Below are positions 56,003 through 64,000 of a stretch of 64,000 nucleotides of DNA, piece by piece; positions within the stretch are counted from its first letter, which is position 1; every line of letters begins with the position of its first letter. Made by a program: the position numbers and the translations under genes. This DNA comes from Pandoraea sputorum (GTDB lineage Bacteria > Pseudomonadota > Gammaproteobacteria > Burkholderiales > Burkholderiaceae): NCBI RefSeq assembly GCF_000814845.2, contig NZ_CP010431.2, positions 4,092,001 through 4,156,000 of the forward strand, written 5' to 3'. The notes beneath the pieces were generated by a model. It saw only the letters and a program-made list of their open reading frames with translations, was not told the DNA's origin and made no database searches.

Positions 56003-56810
56003 GTCTTGCCAAGCCTCCGGAAACATCGATGTGGCTGCCCGTCGTATAGGACGACTGCGGGCTAGCCAGGAAAAAGATCGCTGCGGCCGCCTCTTCAGGC
56101 TTGCCCAGACGTTGCAACTGGATTTGCTTCTTGCGCGCGAGTTCACCGGTCCACTCCGACCAGGTCTTGCTGTCGCCTGCCTCTTGCGCAGCGGCGTAAC
56201 GACGACGCCACTGTCCCGACTCGACCAGCCCGATCAGAATCGAGTTGACGCGCACGCCGTCGGGGGCGAATTCGCCCGCCATCGAACGCACGAGGTTCTG
56301 CACCCCTGCGCGCGCCGACGACGTCGCCACCATGTGCGGCTCCGGTTGCAGCGCGAGCAGCGAGTTGACGCAGACGATGGCAGCGTCCCCCGTCTCGCGT
56401 GCGGCGTCGCGCAGCATCGGCAAGCAGGCGCGCGTGGTGCGGATCACGCTGAAGTACTTCAGTTCGAGTTCTTCGCGCCAGGCGTCGTCGGTCGTGTCGG
56501 CAAACGTCGACACACGACCCTGTCCCGCGTTGTTCACGAGCATGTCGAGACGACCGAATTCGCCACGGACGCGCTCGACCAGTGCAGTGACGTCGCCCTC
56601 GTCGAGCACGTTGCACTGCGCGGCGATGAGACGCGCCTGAGGATGGCGCTCGCGCAGATGCGCTTCGGCTTGCGCCAGCCGCTCGGGGTTGCGCCCGCAG
56701 ATGGCGACGGCGGCCCCGGCGTCGAGCAGGCGCTCGGCGGTTGCCAGCCCGATGCCGGACGTGCCGCCCGTGACCAGCGCTGCGCGCGAGGAAAGGTCGA
56801 TCTTGATCAT
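55995..56810 (-). CDS. SDR-family protein lacking the usual Tyr-Lys pair
   Basis: 271 residues. Cofactor motif TGGTSGIG (14-21) and NNAG (93-96) are present, and a serine (about 150, VCVNS) is in place. Where a classical SDR has Y-x3-K, this reads VATSSARAG, so T163 and R167 replace the catalytic Tyr and Lys. Either it uses different chemistry, is a non-catalytic binder, or belongs to an SDR branch with this exact variant. Overlaps the IclR gene by 4 nt (ATGA) and the TPP gene by 8 nt. Confidence 0.82.
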   Translation of the reverse strand: MIKIDLSSRAALVTGGTSGIGLATAERLLDAGAAVAICGRNPERLAQAEAHLRERHPQARLIAAQCNVLDEGDVTALVERVRGEFGRLDMLVNNAGQGRVSTFADTTDDAWREELELKYFSVIRTTRACLPMLRDAARETGDAAIVCVNSLLALQPEPHMVATSSARAGVQNLVRSMAGEFAPDGVRVNSILIGLVESGQWRRRYAAAQEAGDSKTWSEWTGELARKKQIQLQRLGKPEEAAAAIFFLASPQSSYTTGSHIDVSGGLARHV

Positions 56811-57733
56811 TTGAGTCCCAGTGACTTCATGTAGGGGGTGGACTTGCCGTCGCTGCCAGGGCGGTAGTTCAGACGGTGCGAGAGCGCATCGGCGGCTTCG
56901 CGCACCTGACCGATCAGGCCCGCGTCGAGCATCGATGCGTCGATGTTCGCGCGCGGAATCGTGACCGTGATGGCGGCGCAGATGCGACCCACGTCGTTGC
57001 GCACCGGCGCGCTCACCACGCTGATGCCGCGCTCGAACGACGAGGCCGACACGGCATAGCCGCGTTCGGCGTCTTCGCGCACACGCTCGAACAGTTCGGT
57101 GAGCGACTCTGGCGTCTGCGGCGTGAATTTCTCCAGCGTCTTCTCGGGATACAGCGCGCGCAGTTCGGTGAGCGTCAGATCGCCCATCAGCACGTGACCG
57201 TGCACCGTGGCGTGCGCGGGCAGACGCGTGCCGACGTTGACCTTGATCGAGTTGAAGACGCCGGCGACGCTTTGCGCCTTCGCGACGAACACGATGTCGC
57301 GGCCGTCGCGAATCACGATGTGCGACGTCAGTTGCGTGGCGTCGCGCAGGCGCTCGATGATCGGAATGCCCAGGTCGGTCAGTTCCAGCGAGCTGAGGTA
57401 TTCGAAGCCCAGACGCAGCACGGCCACGCCCAGACGGAAGTTCTTTTCGCTTCCCGCACGCTCAAGAAAGCCCATGGCTTCGAGCGTCTGCAGCAGACGG
57501 AAGACGGTCGTGCGCGGAATGCCCAGCCGTTGCGACAGTTCCGGTGCACTGAACACCGGTTCGCGCGGCGAGAATTGGGTGAGGATGCGCAGGCCGCGCT
57601 CTAGGCCCGGCACGAGATAGCGGGACTCGGCAGGGCCCTCGACGACAGCGTCGCCGTCGGGCGAGACGTTTCGATCGTCCTGCATATTGTCGTCTTCGGT
57701 GAGCGCTTCGCGCTTCGGTGTGGCCGGTGCCAT
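56807..57733 (-). CDS. IclR-family transcriptional regulator
   Basis: 308 residues from ATG 57733. The N-terminal winged helix-turn-helix (SAPELSQRLGIPRTTVFRLLQTLEAMGFL) is followed by the IclR effector domain (SHIVIRDGRDIVFVAKAQS, RLPAHATVHGHVLM, and the C-terminal SAPVRNDVGRICAAITVT). It is inside the catabolic operon, its probable regulon. The palindromes CGTTTCA-N4-TGAAACG at 61996 and 63419 are of the kind IclR members bind. The start overlaps the hydrolase stop. Confidence 0.9.
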   Translation of the reverse strand: MAPATPKREALTEDDNMQDDRNVSPDGDAVVEGPAESRYLVPGLERGLRILTQFSPREPVFSAPELSQRLGIPRTTVFRLLQTLEAMGFLERAGSEKNFRLGVAVLRLGFEYLSSLELTDLGIPIIERLRDATQLTSHIVIRDGRDIVFVAKAQSVAGVFNSIKVNVGTRLPAHATVHGHVLMGDLTLTELRALYPEKTLEKFTPQTPESLTELFERVREDAERGYAVSASSFERGISVVSAPVRNDVGRICAAITVTIPRANIDASMLDAGLIGQVREAADALSHRLNYRPGSDGKSTPYMKSLGLK

Positions 57734-57734
57734 C

Positions 57735-58643
57735 TCAGCGCTCCCCTGCCGCGACACGTTCGAGCCACGCGGCGAGCGCAGCATTCAGAACGTCCGGCGT
57801 TTCGATGTACGACGCGTGGCCTGCGCCGTCGATGATTTGCAGTGGCACGCCCGCCACTTTCGCGATGACCTCGCACGCAGCAGGCGGCGTGATGCCGTCC
57901 TGCGCGCCCACGGCGACCGCAACGGGACCGGCCTTGGCACTCACGTACTGTGCAAGGTCGCCCGCGACATCGCCATTCGAGAGCAGGTGCGTCGCCTGAC
58001 GGTAACCGACCGGCAGCACCCGCGACATGTTCCATTTCACCCACGCGCGTGGCAGATCGGCGGCGCCGGGCGCAACGAGGTTGTCGCTGCGCTCACGCGC
58101 CATGCCCGCAGGGCCGAGCTTGTCGAGCATCGCCAGACGGCTGTCGCGCTTGGACACGCGCACCTCGGCATCGGCGCGGCCATAGCCGTTGGCGGGAGAG
58201 CACAGAAAGAGACCGCGTACGCGTTGCGGCGCGCGGCTCGCAAACCTCGTTGCCATGATTGCGCCCAGCGAATGACCGGCCAGCGCCACACGATCCAGAC
58301 CGAGGGCATCGAGCCACGCTTCGAGAGCGTCGGCATAGGCGTCGGGATGAGGTTGCGCAGCAGCGACATTCGACGTCTCGCCGTAGCCGGGCGCATCCCA
58401 TGCGTAAAGCTTCGCGTCGAGGCCCGTGGCCTCGAACTGCGCCAGCCAGGACGCTGCGCCGGAGCCGATGCCGTGCAGCATCACGACCGGCACGCCGACG
58501 TCGTTCCCGGTGCCCGAACAGCGATAGCCGACAGTGCCCGCACGCGTTGCGACGGTGCGGTACGGAAAGGCGTCCAGCCGTGCGCGCAAGGGCGCAACGA
58601 CATCGTCTTCTGGCACTTCGTGTTGATGGGCTTCGGCTTGCAT
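57735..58643 (-). CDS. Alpha/beta-hydrolase (ring-fission product hydrolase-like)
   Basis: 302 residues; nucleophile S125 in the elbow LAGHSLGAI, oxyanion-hole motif LHGIGSG (56-62), and a late GAGHASYIE histidine. The MhpC/BphD group of C-C hydrolases and 3-oxoadipate enol-lactonases share this layout. In an operon with an extradiol-type dioxygenase, cleavage of a ring-fission product is the leading idea. Confidence 0.85.
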   Translation of the reverse strand: MQAEAHQHEVPEDDVVAPLRARLDAFPYRTVATRAGTVGYRCSGTGNDVGVPVVMLHGIGSGAASWLAQFEATGLDAKLYAWDAPGYGETSNVAAAQPHPDAYADALEAWLDALGLDRVALAGHSLGAIMATRFASRAPQRVRGLFLCSPANGYGRADAEVRVSKRDSRLAMLDKLGPAGMARERSDNLVAPGAADLPRAWVKWNMSRVLPVGYRQATHLLSNGDVAGDLAQYVSAKAGPVAVAVGAQDGITPPAACEVIAKVAGVPLQIIDGAGHASYIETPDVLNAALAAWLERVAAGER

Positions 58644-58754
58644 GGCGGCTTTCGTCTAACTGTTGCGGACTTGATGCAGACTTCCGACTGCGTGAATTTC
58701 TGCCGATGCCGTGTGCGCATTCGACACACGGGCACCGGACTTTTCCTTGCCGAC

Positions 58755-59312
58755 TTACTTCATTTCGCGCTTGATCTTCGCAAGCGGCGAATCCGGCGGA
58801 TACGTCGGCGTGACCGGCTTTTGCGAGCCGAGCATCACGCACATCAGTGCGTCTTCGTCGCCGATGTTGATTTCCGTGCGGTACACGCCCGGCGGCACCG
58901 AGATCAGATCGCGCTCGCCGAGAATCGCTTCCCACGTTTCACCGTCGCGCTCGCAGATCACCTTCATCTTTCCGCGCATGACGAAGAAGATTTCCTCGAC
59001 GTCCATGTGGATGTGGCTCGGGCCGATGTTGCCGGCCGGAATCACCATCGTGGAGAACGTGAAGTGACCGGCAGGCACAGTGTTGACGTCCTTGGCCACA
59101 CCGGTGCCGCCCGTGCCGACATAGCGCATCTGTGCGCGGCGGTACTTCGGGTCGTAGTCGGCCTGGAACTTGAGGGCGTCCCAGTCGTATTTTCGCGTCG
59201 AGAAACGGGCAACGCGGGTCTCCAGCCAATCGCCGAATGCCTGACCTTCGGTCTGCGTCCAGCTCTCGACGGCCTGCGGCGTCGCGGTGTTTTTAGCGTC
59301 GGCTTGCGCCAT
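58755..59312 (-). CDS. Cupin-domain protein
   Basis: 185 residues, with a single cupin: motif 1 GPSHIHMDVEEIFFVMRG (H-x-H-x4-E type) and motif 2 PPGVYRTEIN (His of motif 2 replaced). Metal-binding cupins in catabolic operons act as dioxygenases, isomerases or small-molecule sensors. The loss of the fourth ligand leaves the function open. Confidence 0.8.
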   Translation of the reverse strand: MAQADAKNTATPQAVESWTQTEGQAFGDWLETRVARFSTRKYDWDALKFQADYDPKYRRAQMRYVGTGGTGVAKDVNTVPAGHFTFSTMVIPAGNIGPSHIHMDVEEIFFVMRGKMKVICERDGETWEAILGERDLISVPPGVYRTEINIGDEDALMCVMLGSQKPVTPTYPPDSPLAKIKREMK

Positions 59313-59352
59313 GATCTAACTCCTGAAAGGCGTTGCGAATGAGAGTGGCTCG

Positions 59353-60153
59353 TCAGGGCATGACGAAGCCGCCGTTGACCGGCAGAACCTGCCCGGTCAC
59401 GAAACGGGAAGCGTCGGAGAGCAGGAACAGCACCGGGCCGACGACGTCGTCCGGCACTTGCGCGCGCGGTAGCGCACGTCCCTCCAGATAGTGGCGATGG
59501 CGCGCCGCCGGCACATACGCCGTGGCTTCGACTTCGACGAGCCCCGGTGCGATCGCGTTGACGGTGATGCCGTCCGGACCCAGTTCGCGCGCGAGCGAGC
59601 GCGTCATCGACATGACCGCGCCCTTGCTGGCCGTGTAGGCGAGCAAGCGCGGGGCGCCCCACAGCGCCGTGTCGGACGCGATGTTCACGACGCGGCCCTG
59701 CCCCGAGGCGCGCAGGAACGGCAGCGCAGCCATCGTCATGAGCCACGTGCCGCGCACATTGACGTTCATCACGGCGTCCCACGTCTCGACGCTCAGCTCG
59801 GTAGCCATCTTGCCGCCCGAGTTGGTGATCGCGCCGTTGTTGACGAGTCCGTCGATGCCGCCCATCTGCTGGCCAGCCGCTTGCGCAGCCGCTTCCACCG
59901 ATGCGGGGTCCGACAGATCGACACGGACGAACGACACCGCGTGTCCAGCGTCCTGCAATTCGGCAGCCAGCGCTTCACCGGCATGTGCGGCGATGTCGGC
60001 AATCGTCACTTGTGCGCCACGTGCTACGGCGGCACGCACGAAGCCTTCGCCAAGGCCACGCGCGCCGCCGGTGATCAGCAGCTTCTTGCCGTCGAGCGGC
60101 GGCAGTGCGTCGATATCGAGCGGCATCACCGGGAGGGTCGACAGTTCGTTCAC
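59353..60153 (-). CDS. Short-chain dehydrogenase/reductase
   Basis: 266 residues; cofactor motif TGGARGLG (28-35), NNGA, catalytic S in VNIASD, and Y-x3-K in AYTASKGAV, so a full classical SDR active site. The C-terminal PGLVEVEATAYV and GQVLPVNGGFVMP agree. It would oxidise an alcohol intermediate or reduce a keto group in the operon's pathway. Lies 27 nt after the permease gene. Confidence 0.9.
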   Translation of the reverse strand: MNELSTLPVMPLDIDALPPLDGKKLLITGGARGLGEGFVRAAVARGAQVTIADIAAHAGEALAAELQDAGHAVSFVRVDLSDPASVEAAAQAAGQQMGGIDGLVNNGAITNSGGKMATELSVETWDAVMNVNVRGTWLMTMAALPFLRASGQGRVVNIASDTALWGAPRLLAYTASKGAVMSMTRSLARELGPDGITVNAIAPGLVEVEATAYVPAARHRHYLEGRALPRAQVPDDVVGPVLFLLSDASRFVTGQVLPVNGGFVMP

Positions 60154-60180
60154 GATTCGATTCCTTGTGAAGTCCGGCGC

Positions 60181-60963
60181 TCAGGCGATGTTCATGGCCG
60201 CACGCGGCACGTAGTGCAGTGCACGACGCTCCAGCCACACCACCGCCGCGTAGGCTGCGATACCGATGACGGTCAGCCCGGCAATCGCAACGAACACCAT
60301 CGCGGTATTGCCCTGCCCTTCGCCGTACACCAGCAGATAGCCCAGACCACGGTCGCCACCGACCAGTTCGCCGACAGTCACGCCGATCACGGCCAGCGTC
60401 GACGCGATGCGCAGCCCCGCGAACAACGCCTGCATGGCCGACGGGAATTCCACGAAGCGGAAGATCTGCCAGCGGCGGCCACACAGCGCGCGCACCAGAT
60501 TGACCATGTCGGGATCGACCGAGCGCACCGCGCCCAGCACGTTGATCATCACCGGGAAGAAGACGATCAGCACCGCGACGAGAATCTTCGGGTAGATCGT
60601 GTAGCCCATCCACATCACGAACAGCGGCGCGAAGGCGACCTTCGGTGCGATCTGCAACGCGAGGATGTACGGCGAGAGCATGGCTTCGGTCGACGGCGAC
60701 AAACCGAGGATCACGCCGATCAGCACGCCCAGCGCCGAGCCGATCACGAAACCGGCGATCACTTCGAGCGCCGTCACACCGATGTGCAGCCACAGGTTTT
60801 CCACCTGGAACATGCGCACGCCTTCGACCAGCGTCGACGACAGCTTGGGCAACACGAATTCGGGCACGCCGAACGCGCTCGGGCCCCATTGCCACACGGC
60901 CGCGAAGATCAGCAGCAGCACAAAGCTACCGGCGGTCAGTTGCGTTTTGGAAAGGGATTTCAT
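60181..60963 (-). CDS. SsuC/TauC-like ABC transporter permease
   Basis: 260 residues with about six membrane helices and the EAA loop VRALCGRRWQIFRFVEFPSAMQALFAGLR, typical of the taurine/nitrate/aliphatic-sulfonate permease family. Partner ATPase is next upstream; the matching receptor is probably the NMT1-type protein at 50915-51928. Confidence 0.92.
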   Translation of the reverse strand: MKSLSKTQLTAGSFVLLLIFAAVWQWGPSAFGVPEFVLPKLSSTLVEGVRMFQVENLWLHIGVTALEVIAGFVIGSALGVLIGVILGLSPSTEAMLSPYILALQIAPKVAFAPLFVMWMGYTIYPKILVAVLIVFFPVMINVLGAVRSVDPDMVNLVRALCGRRWQIFRFVEFPSAMQALFAGLRIASTLAVIGVTVGELVGGDRGLGYLLVYGEGQGNTAMVFVAIAGLTVIGIAAYAAVVWLERRALHYVPRAAMNIA

Positions 60964-61026
60964 AGCGGAGATTCCAGTGTCTTGTGCGAGGGCGAACCGT
61001 TTCGGATCGATGCGGATCGATGGCGA

Positions 61027-61896
61027 TCAACCGAGGTGATCGTCGCGACCGACCTTGAGCAGTTCCATCAGATGCGCGACGTACTCGTTCATGCCCGCTT
61101 GCTTGCGGCGCTCGATGGGGTTGTCGCGATGCGGCAGATCGACGGTGATCTCTTCGATGATCGTGCCGGGACGCTCGCTCATCACGAACACGCGGTCCGA
61201 CAGCGCAATCGCTTCTGCGAGATCGTGGGTGATCATCAGCGCCGTCTTGCCTTCGCTGGCAAGCATCTGCGCGAGATCCTGCTGAAGCACCATCTTGGTT
61301 TGCGCATCGAGTGCCGAGAACGGCTCGTCCATGAGCAGCACATCCGGCTCCACAGCCAGCGTGCGGGCGAGTGCCGCACGTTGACGCATGCCGCCCGAGA
61401 GCTGATGCGGGTAGTGATTCTCGAATCCCTTGAGGTGGCAGCGCGCGAGCAGCGCCTTCGCGACTTCTGCGCGCTCGGCCTTGCTACGGCCGCGAATCTG
61501 CATGCCGAGTTCGACGTTCTTCTGAATCGAACGCCACGGCATGAGCAAGTCCTTTTGCAGCATGAACGCGACTTGTTGCGACGGGCCGCGCACTGGCTTA
61601 CCCGCCAGCGTCACCTGTCCTTCGCTGGGCGCGTACAGACCGGCGCCCATGTTGAGCAGCGTGCTCTTGCCGCAGCCGCTCGGGCCGATCAGCGAGACGA
61701 ACTCACCGGCCTTGATGCCGATGGATACGTCCGAGACGGCAGTCATCTCGCCCTTGCCCTGGCGATTTTTGAAACGACGCGTGACGCCGCGATATTCGAT
61801 AGCGAACGGCAACGGCGCCGCTGCCGGCTGCGCGTGGCGCGCGTCGGCATACGCCTCGGCTACGTTTGCGTCCTTCAACTGAATCGACCTGAGCAT
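61027..61896 (-). CDS. SsuB/TauB-like ABC transporter ATPase
   Basis: 289 residues. Walker A is GPSGCGKST (71-79), the signature LSGGMRQR, Walker B LLMDEPFSALD, and H-loop ITHDLAEA. The N-terminal 35 residues are an extension (MLRSIQLKDANVAEAYADAR). First gene of the long minus-strand operon; the operator-like dyad lies 100 nt upstream. Confidence 0.93.
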   Translation of the reverse strand: MLRSIQLKDANVAEAYADARHAQPAAAPLPFAIEYRGVTRRFKNRQGKGEMTAVSDVSIGIKAGEFVSLIGPSGCGKSTLLNMGAGLYAPSEGQVTLAGKPVRGPSQQVAFMLQKDLLMPWRSIQKNVELGMQIRGRSKAERAEVAKALLARCHLKGFENHYPHQLSGGMRQRAALARTLAVEPDVLLMDEPFSALDAQTKMVLQQDLAQMLASEGKTALMITHDLAEAIALSDRVFVMSERPGTIIEEITVDLPHRDNPIERRKQAGMNEYVAHLMELLKVGRDDHLG

Positions 61897-61995
61897 GGGA
61901 AACCACCGTGTTTCGGGATGTTCAACTTGCCTTGGGCAGCCTGCGGCGACTGTTCGCGTGCATGGCCTGCCAGCCTGTCTTTCACTTTCACGTCA

Positions 61996-62027
61996 CGTTT
62001 CATATGTGAAACGTTGATTTACTTATG
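61996..62027. promoter_or_regulatory. Operator-like dyad at the head of the catabolic operon
   Basis: Half-sites CGTTTCA (61996-62002) and TGAAACG (62007-62013), 4 nt apart, then TTGATTTACTTATG. A consensus TATAAT on the minus strand (62033-62038) would place a start site at the dyad, fitting repressor control. The same element, 2 mismatches in the shared tail, lies upstream of the porin gene at almost the same distance from its start. Confidence 0.6.
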
Positions 62028-62126
62028 GATCAATTATAGGGAGTGATGGCCGCAGTCAAAATTGTTTTTTGACTAGGGGAAACCCGAATTCATGGGCTTT
62101 TCGGGGCGGCATGCGATGTATTGGGC

Positions 62127-62161
62127 AAAAAAAGCGCCGACGGGCAAGAGCCGGCCGGCGC
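62127..62161 (-). terminator. Rho-independent terminator of the porin gene
   Basis: On the minus strand: GCGCCGGCCGG, a short loop, CCG and CGGCGC, then TTTTTTT. It begins 47 nt after the porin stop at 62208. Confidence 0.85.
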
Positions 62162-62207
62162 ATCAAGAGAGACCACTGGGTGAAAAAGATAAAACCGCCG
62201 GGAAGCG

Positions 62208-63317
62208 TCAGAACGAGTGGTGCACGCCCGACATGATCACGAGCTGGTTCGACGTCGACGACGGGCTGATCGTATTGATCGCCGTCACCGCACCATTGCC
62301 GCTCGCGTGTTGGTACGCACCGCTCACGTAGACCTGCGTACGCTTGGAGAACGCGTAGACATCACCAAGGCTGACCTGTGTCCAGCGCTTGCCCGACATA
62401 TTGGTCGTGGCCGCGCCGAAGGTGATCGTGTTCGGCACGCTCGTCGCGAAGTTCACACCGGCGTCGAACGATTGATAGGTGTCGTTGTAGCCCGGGGACT
62501 GAAGCTTCACGCGCGTGTAGAGCGCGTGCAGCAGCCACGGCCCGAAGCCATAGGACACGCCCGCGCCCATGTTCTCGACGTTCGATGCCGCGTAGGTCGC
62601 CACCGGCTGGCCCTGGAACGTGGCGCCGCCGAGCGCCGCGACGTTCGGCGTGCGGTTGTTCTCGTTCGAGTAGACGGCCGATGCCTTGAAGCCGCCGTTC
62701 GTATAGTTCGCGGCAGCGCTCCACTTGCGACCGTTCGCGAAGTTCGAGTTGTTGCCGAACGAGAGCATCGCGCCCGCCTTGAAGCCCATGTAATCCGGCG
62801 TGACGTAGCGCACCGAGTTATCCACTTGCACGACGGACGTGTTGGCGAGTTCGTCAAGGTTGCCCGGGTGGAACATGTACCAGTTCATGCCCAGATAGGC
62901 GGTGCTGAACGGGCCCAGCCAGTCGAAGTTGAACGTGGTCATGTGGCCGATGGTGAGCGTACCCATCTTGTCCGACTGCAAGCCGACCCACGACTGACGG
63001 TTGAACATTGAACCCGCCTTGATCGTGTTGCCCGTGAGTGTCGAGAAGCCGTTTTCCAGCAGGAAGATGGCGCGATTGCCGCCGCCCAGATCTTCCACGC
63101 CACGCAGACCCCAGCGGTCCGGCTGCGAGCCGCCCTGCTGCGCAATCCAGTTCGAACTGCCGCCCTGGTTATTCACGAATGCCACCCCGGCATCCATGCT
63201 GCCGTACAGCGTGACGTTGCTCTGTGCGTGTGCTGCGACCGGCACACCGAGCGCCAGCAGCGTTGCCGCCGCGACCGTCGTCATGCCCGGGATCCGCCCC
63301 ATCGGAAACCGCTTCAT
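62208..63317 (-). CDS. Gram-negative outer-membrane porin (Burkholderia OpcP/OmpC type)
   Basis: 369 residues from ATG 63317, with AGGAGT about 8 nt upstream. A signal peptide (about 1-32, ends AAHAQ) precedes NVTLYGSMDAGVAFV, the classic first strand of Burkholderiales general porins. The L3-like GTLTIGHMTTFNFDWLG follows, and it ends in a C-terminal aromatic (VHHSF) recognised by the Bam machinery. It forms a trimeric channel; the shared operator links it to uptake of the catabolic operon's substrate. Confidence 0.93.
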   Translation of the reverse strand: MKRFPMGRIPGMTTVAAATLLALGVPVAAHAQSNVTLYGSMDAGVAFVNNQGGSSNWIAQQGGSQPDRWGLRGVEDLGGGNRAIFLLENGFSTLTGNTIKAGSMFNRQSWVGLQSDKMGTLTIGHMTTFNFDWLGPFSTAYLGMNWYMFHPGNLDELANTSVVQVDNSVRYVTPDYMGFKAGAMLSFGNNSNFANGRKWSAAANYTNGGFKASAVYSNENNRTPNVAALGGATFQGQPVATYAASNVENMGAGVSYGFGPWLLHALYTRVKLQSPGYNDTYQSFDAGVNFATSVPNTITFGAATTNMSGKRWTQVSLGDVYAFSKRTQVYVSGAYQHASGNGAVTAINTISPSSTSNQLVIMSGVHHSF

Positions 63318-63418
63318 CTGTGAACTCCTGTCGTTCGATGATTCGAGAACGATGGATACGTCCGCCAAATGCGCAGCCAGGCACGGATCAGCCCGCACCC
63401 AGTACGCTCGCTTTGCGA

Positions 63419-63450
63419 CGTTCCACCTGTGAAACGTTGGATTACTTATG
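63419..63450. promoter_or_regulatory. Second copy of the operator-like dyad, upstream of the porin
   Basis: CGTTCCA (63419-63425) and TGAAACG (63430-63436) with a 4-nt spacer, then TTGGATTACTTATG. Compared with 61996-62027, the TGTGAAACGTTG core and TTACTTATG tail are the same. It is 102 nt from the porin start, against 100 nt for the other copy. Confidence 0.6.
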
Positions 63451-63701
63451 AAACCAACTGAGCGAAGCTTAGGCCAGGAGACTCTCGGCGCTTGCAGCGG
63501 AGATGCACGAATTGATGGCGGCAAATTGGCGTGATAACGCGCGTGTGTAGAGCGAGGAATGCCCGCTGTATGAGGCGATTGTTATGTCACCGAACGTCCC
63601 GCCAGCGTTGCCGGAAGTCCCGTTAGGACGGTGCTCGATGTCAACGCGCAAACTCAGGATTTACCCGAGGAAGGCTTGCGGTCGATCGAATCAAAAACAA
63701 T

Positions 63702-63731
63702 AATATTTGAACATCATGTTCATATTTGAAC
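63702..63731. promoter_or_regulatory. Palindromic operator candidate upstream of the monooxygenase
   Basis: Perfect dyad TGAACAT-C-ATGTTCA (63708-63722), embedded in two direct copies of ATATTTGAAC (63703-63712 and 63722-63731). It lies 51-80 nt before the ATG at 63782, in an AT-rich promoter-like stretch. A regulator different from the IclR site is implied. Confidence 0.5.
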
Positions 63732-63781
63732 GTTTTATTTTTTCCGAATCATCGAGACACTCGTCAAAAAGGATGTCCCCC

Positions 63782-64000
63782 ATGCAAGCTCCCCTCATTG
63801 GCATCAACGGTGCCGGCATCGGCGGTCTGGCCGCCGCCATCGGATTGCTCCGCGCAGGTTTTCGGGTGCGTGTGTATGAGCAGGCCTCGCAGTTCGCGCG
63901 CGTCGGTGCGGACATCAACCTGACGCCGAATGCGGTGCGCGCACTCGACGGGCTGGGCGTGGGCGACCAACTTCGCAAGACCGCCGCACAGCCAAGCCAT
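63782..64000 (+). CDS. FAD-dependent aromatic monooxygenase, 3' end outside window
   Basis: 73 codons from ATG 63782 (AAAGGATG upstream) run open to the right edge. MQAPLIGINGAGIGGLAAAI is the FAD-binding GxGxxG motif of group A flavin monooxygenases, followed by VYEQASQFARVGADINLTPN, matching the 3-/6-hydroxybenzoate or hydroxynicotinate hydroxylase type. It is divergent from the porin and probably belongs to the same or a linked catabolic regulon. Confidence 0.85.
   Translation, partial: MQAPLIGINGAGIGGLAAAIGLLRAGFRVRVYEQASQFARVGADINLTPNAVRALDGLGVGDQLRKTAAQPSH

Larger units (their letters stand above)
63318..63781. other. Intergenic control region between porin and monooxygenase
   Basis: 464 bp between divergent genes. 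It holds the porin-side operator (63419-63450) and the dyad near 63708 listed separately. Between them (63451-63700) I see nothing definite. The part beside the monooxygenase is AT-rich. Confidence 0.5.

Noticed and set aside
54389..56065. A 558-codon plus-strand frame opposite the TPP enzyme
   Set aside because: Composition (Arg/His/Val-rich, no motif) is that of an antisense shadow; the TPP enzyme accounts for the region.
59491..62046. An 851-codon plus-strand frame opposite SDR, permease and ATPase genes
   Set aside because: Spans three well-supported minus-strand genes and their spacers, with no domain and His/Asp/Arg repeats.

Overview
The window looks like a chromosomal segment of a high-GC betaproteobacterium of the family Burkholderiaceae. 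Pandoraea is my best guess, from the overall feel of the proteins and the gene content; no rRNA or other decisive marker is present. The 313-residue CysB, the cysH-cysD-cysN-cobA order, a Burkholderia-type 16-strand porin and Rieske/ABC catabolic operons all fit. Coding strand alternates in large blocks.

Layout. (1) Positions 1-9878 hold a tandem family of very large toxin/effector-like proteins: one copy cut by the window edge, one short N-terminal-like copy, and one decayed copy with an in-frame amber codon and a frameshift. (2) Positions 9909-15996 are the assimilatory sulfate locus: cobA, cysN, cysD, cysH and a TauE/SafE exporter on the minus strand, divergent from cysB. No cysI is present between them. 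(3) Positions 16137-17306 encode a periplasmic amino-acid-type binding protein, followed by tRNA-Leu(CAA).

(4) Positions 17522-31170 are an integrated filamentous phage (inovirus) lodged in the tRNA-Leu 3' end. Perfect 55-bp direct repeats 13,594 bp apart bound it. It has a tyrosine integrase, an HUH replication protein, its own secretin, Zot/pI, pVI-, pIII- and pVIII-like proteins, several tiny membrane proteins, a divergent repressor and a duplicated-and-fused small protein in the ssDNA-binding (gV) position. The non-structural end carries cargo: a low-GC 611-residue membrane protein, a small orphan protein and a ParDE toxin-antitoxin pair. A very GC-rich double hairpin at the secretin/Rep junction sits where the Ff phage packaging signal and origin lie.

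(5) Positions 31251-42127 are accessory chromosome: a large glutaminase-fold protein, a second copy of the small orphan family found in the prophage, an 11-residue-repeat coiled-coil membrane protein, an ArsO-like flavoprotein with its AraC regulator, a flavin monooxygenase and NmrA pair, a lipoprotein hydrolase, and a TPR-glycosyltransferase fusion.

(6) Positions 42406-64000 are catabolic. A small unit has a Rieske oxygenase, an AraC regulator and an ABC binding protein whose signal peptide is frameshifted. Then comes an apparent 17-gene minus-strand operon (61896 to 46752), with an operator-like dyad at its head and a strong terminator at its tail. It encodes an ABC importer, Rieske oxygenase plus reductase, extradiol-type dioxygenase, hydrolase, TPP enzyme, aldehyde dehydrogenase, aspartate-dehydrogenase-like enzyme, RidA, cupin, two SDRs and an IclR regulator. 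A porin with nearly the same operator follows, then the start of a flavin monooxygenase. Together these look like uptake and breakdown of an aromatic, possibly nitrogen-containing, compound whose identity I cannot determine.
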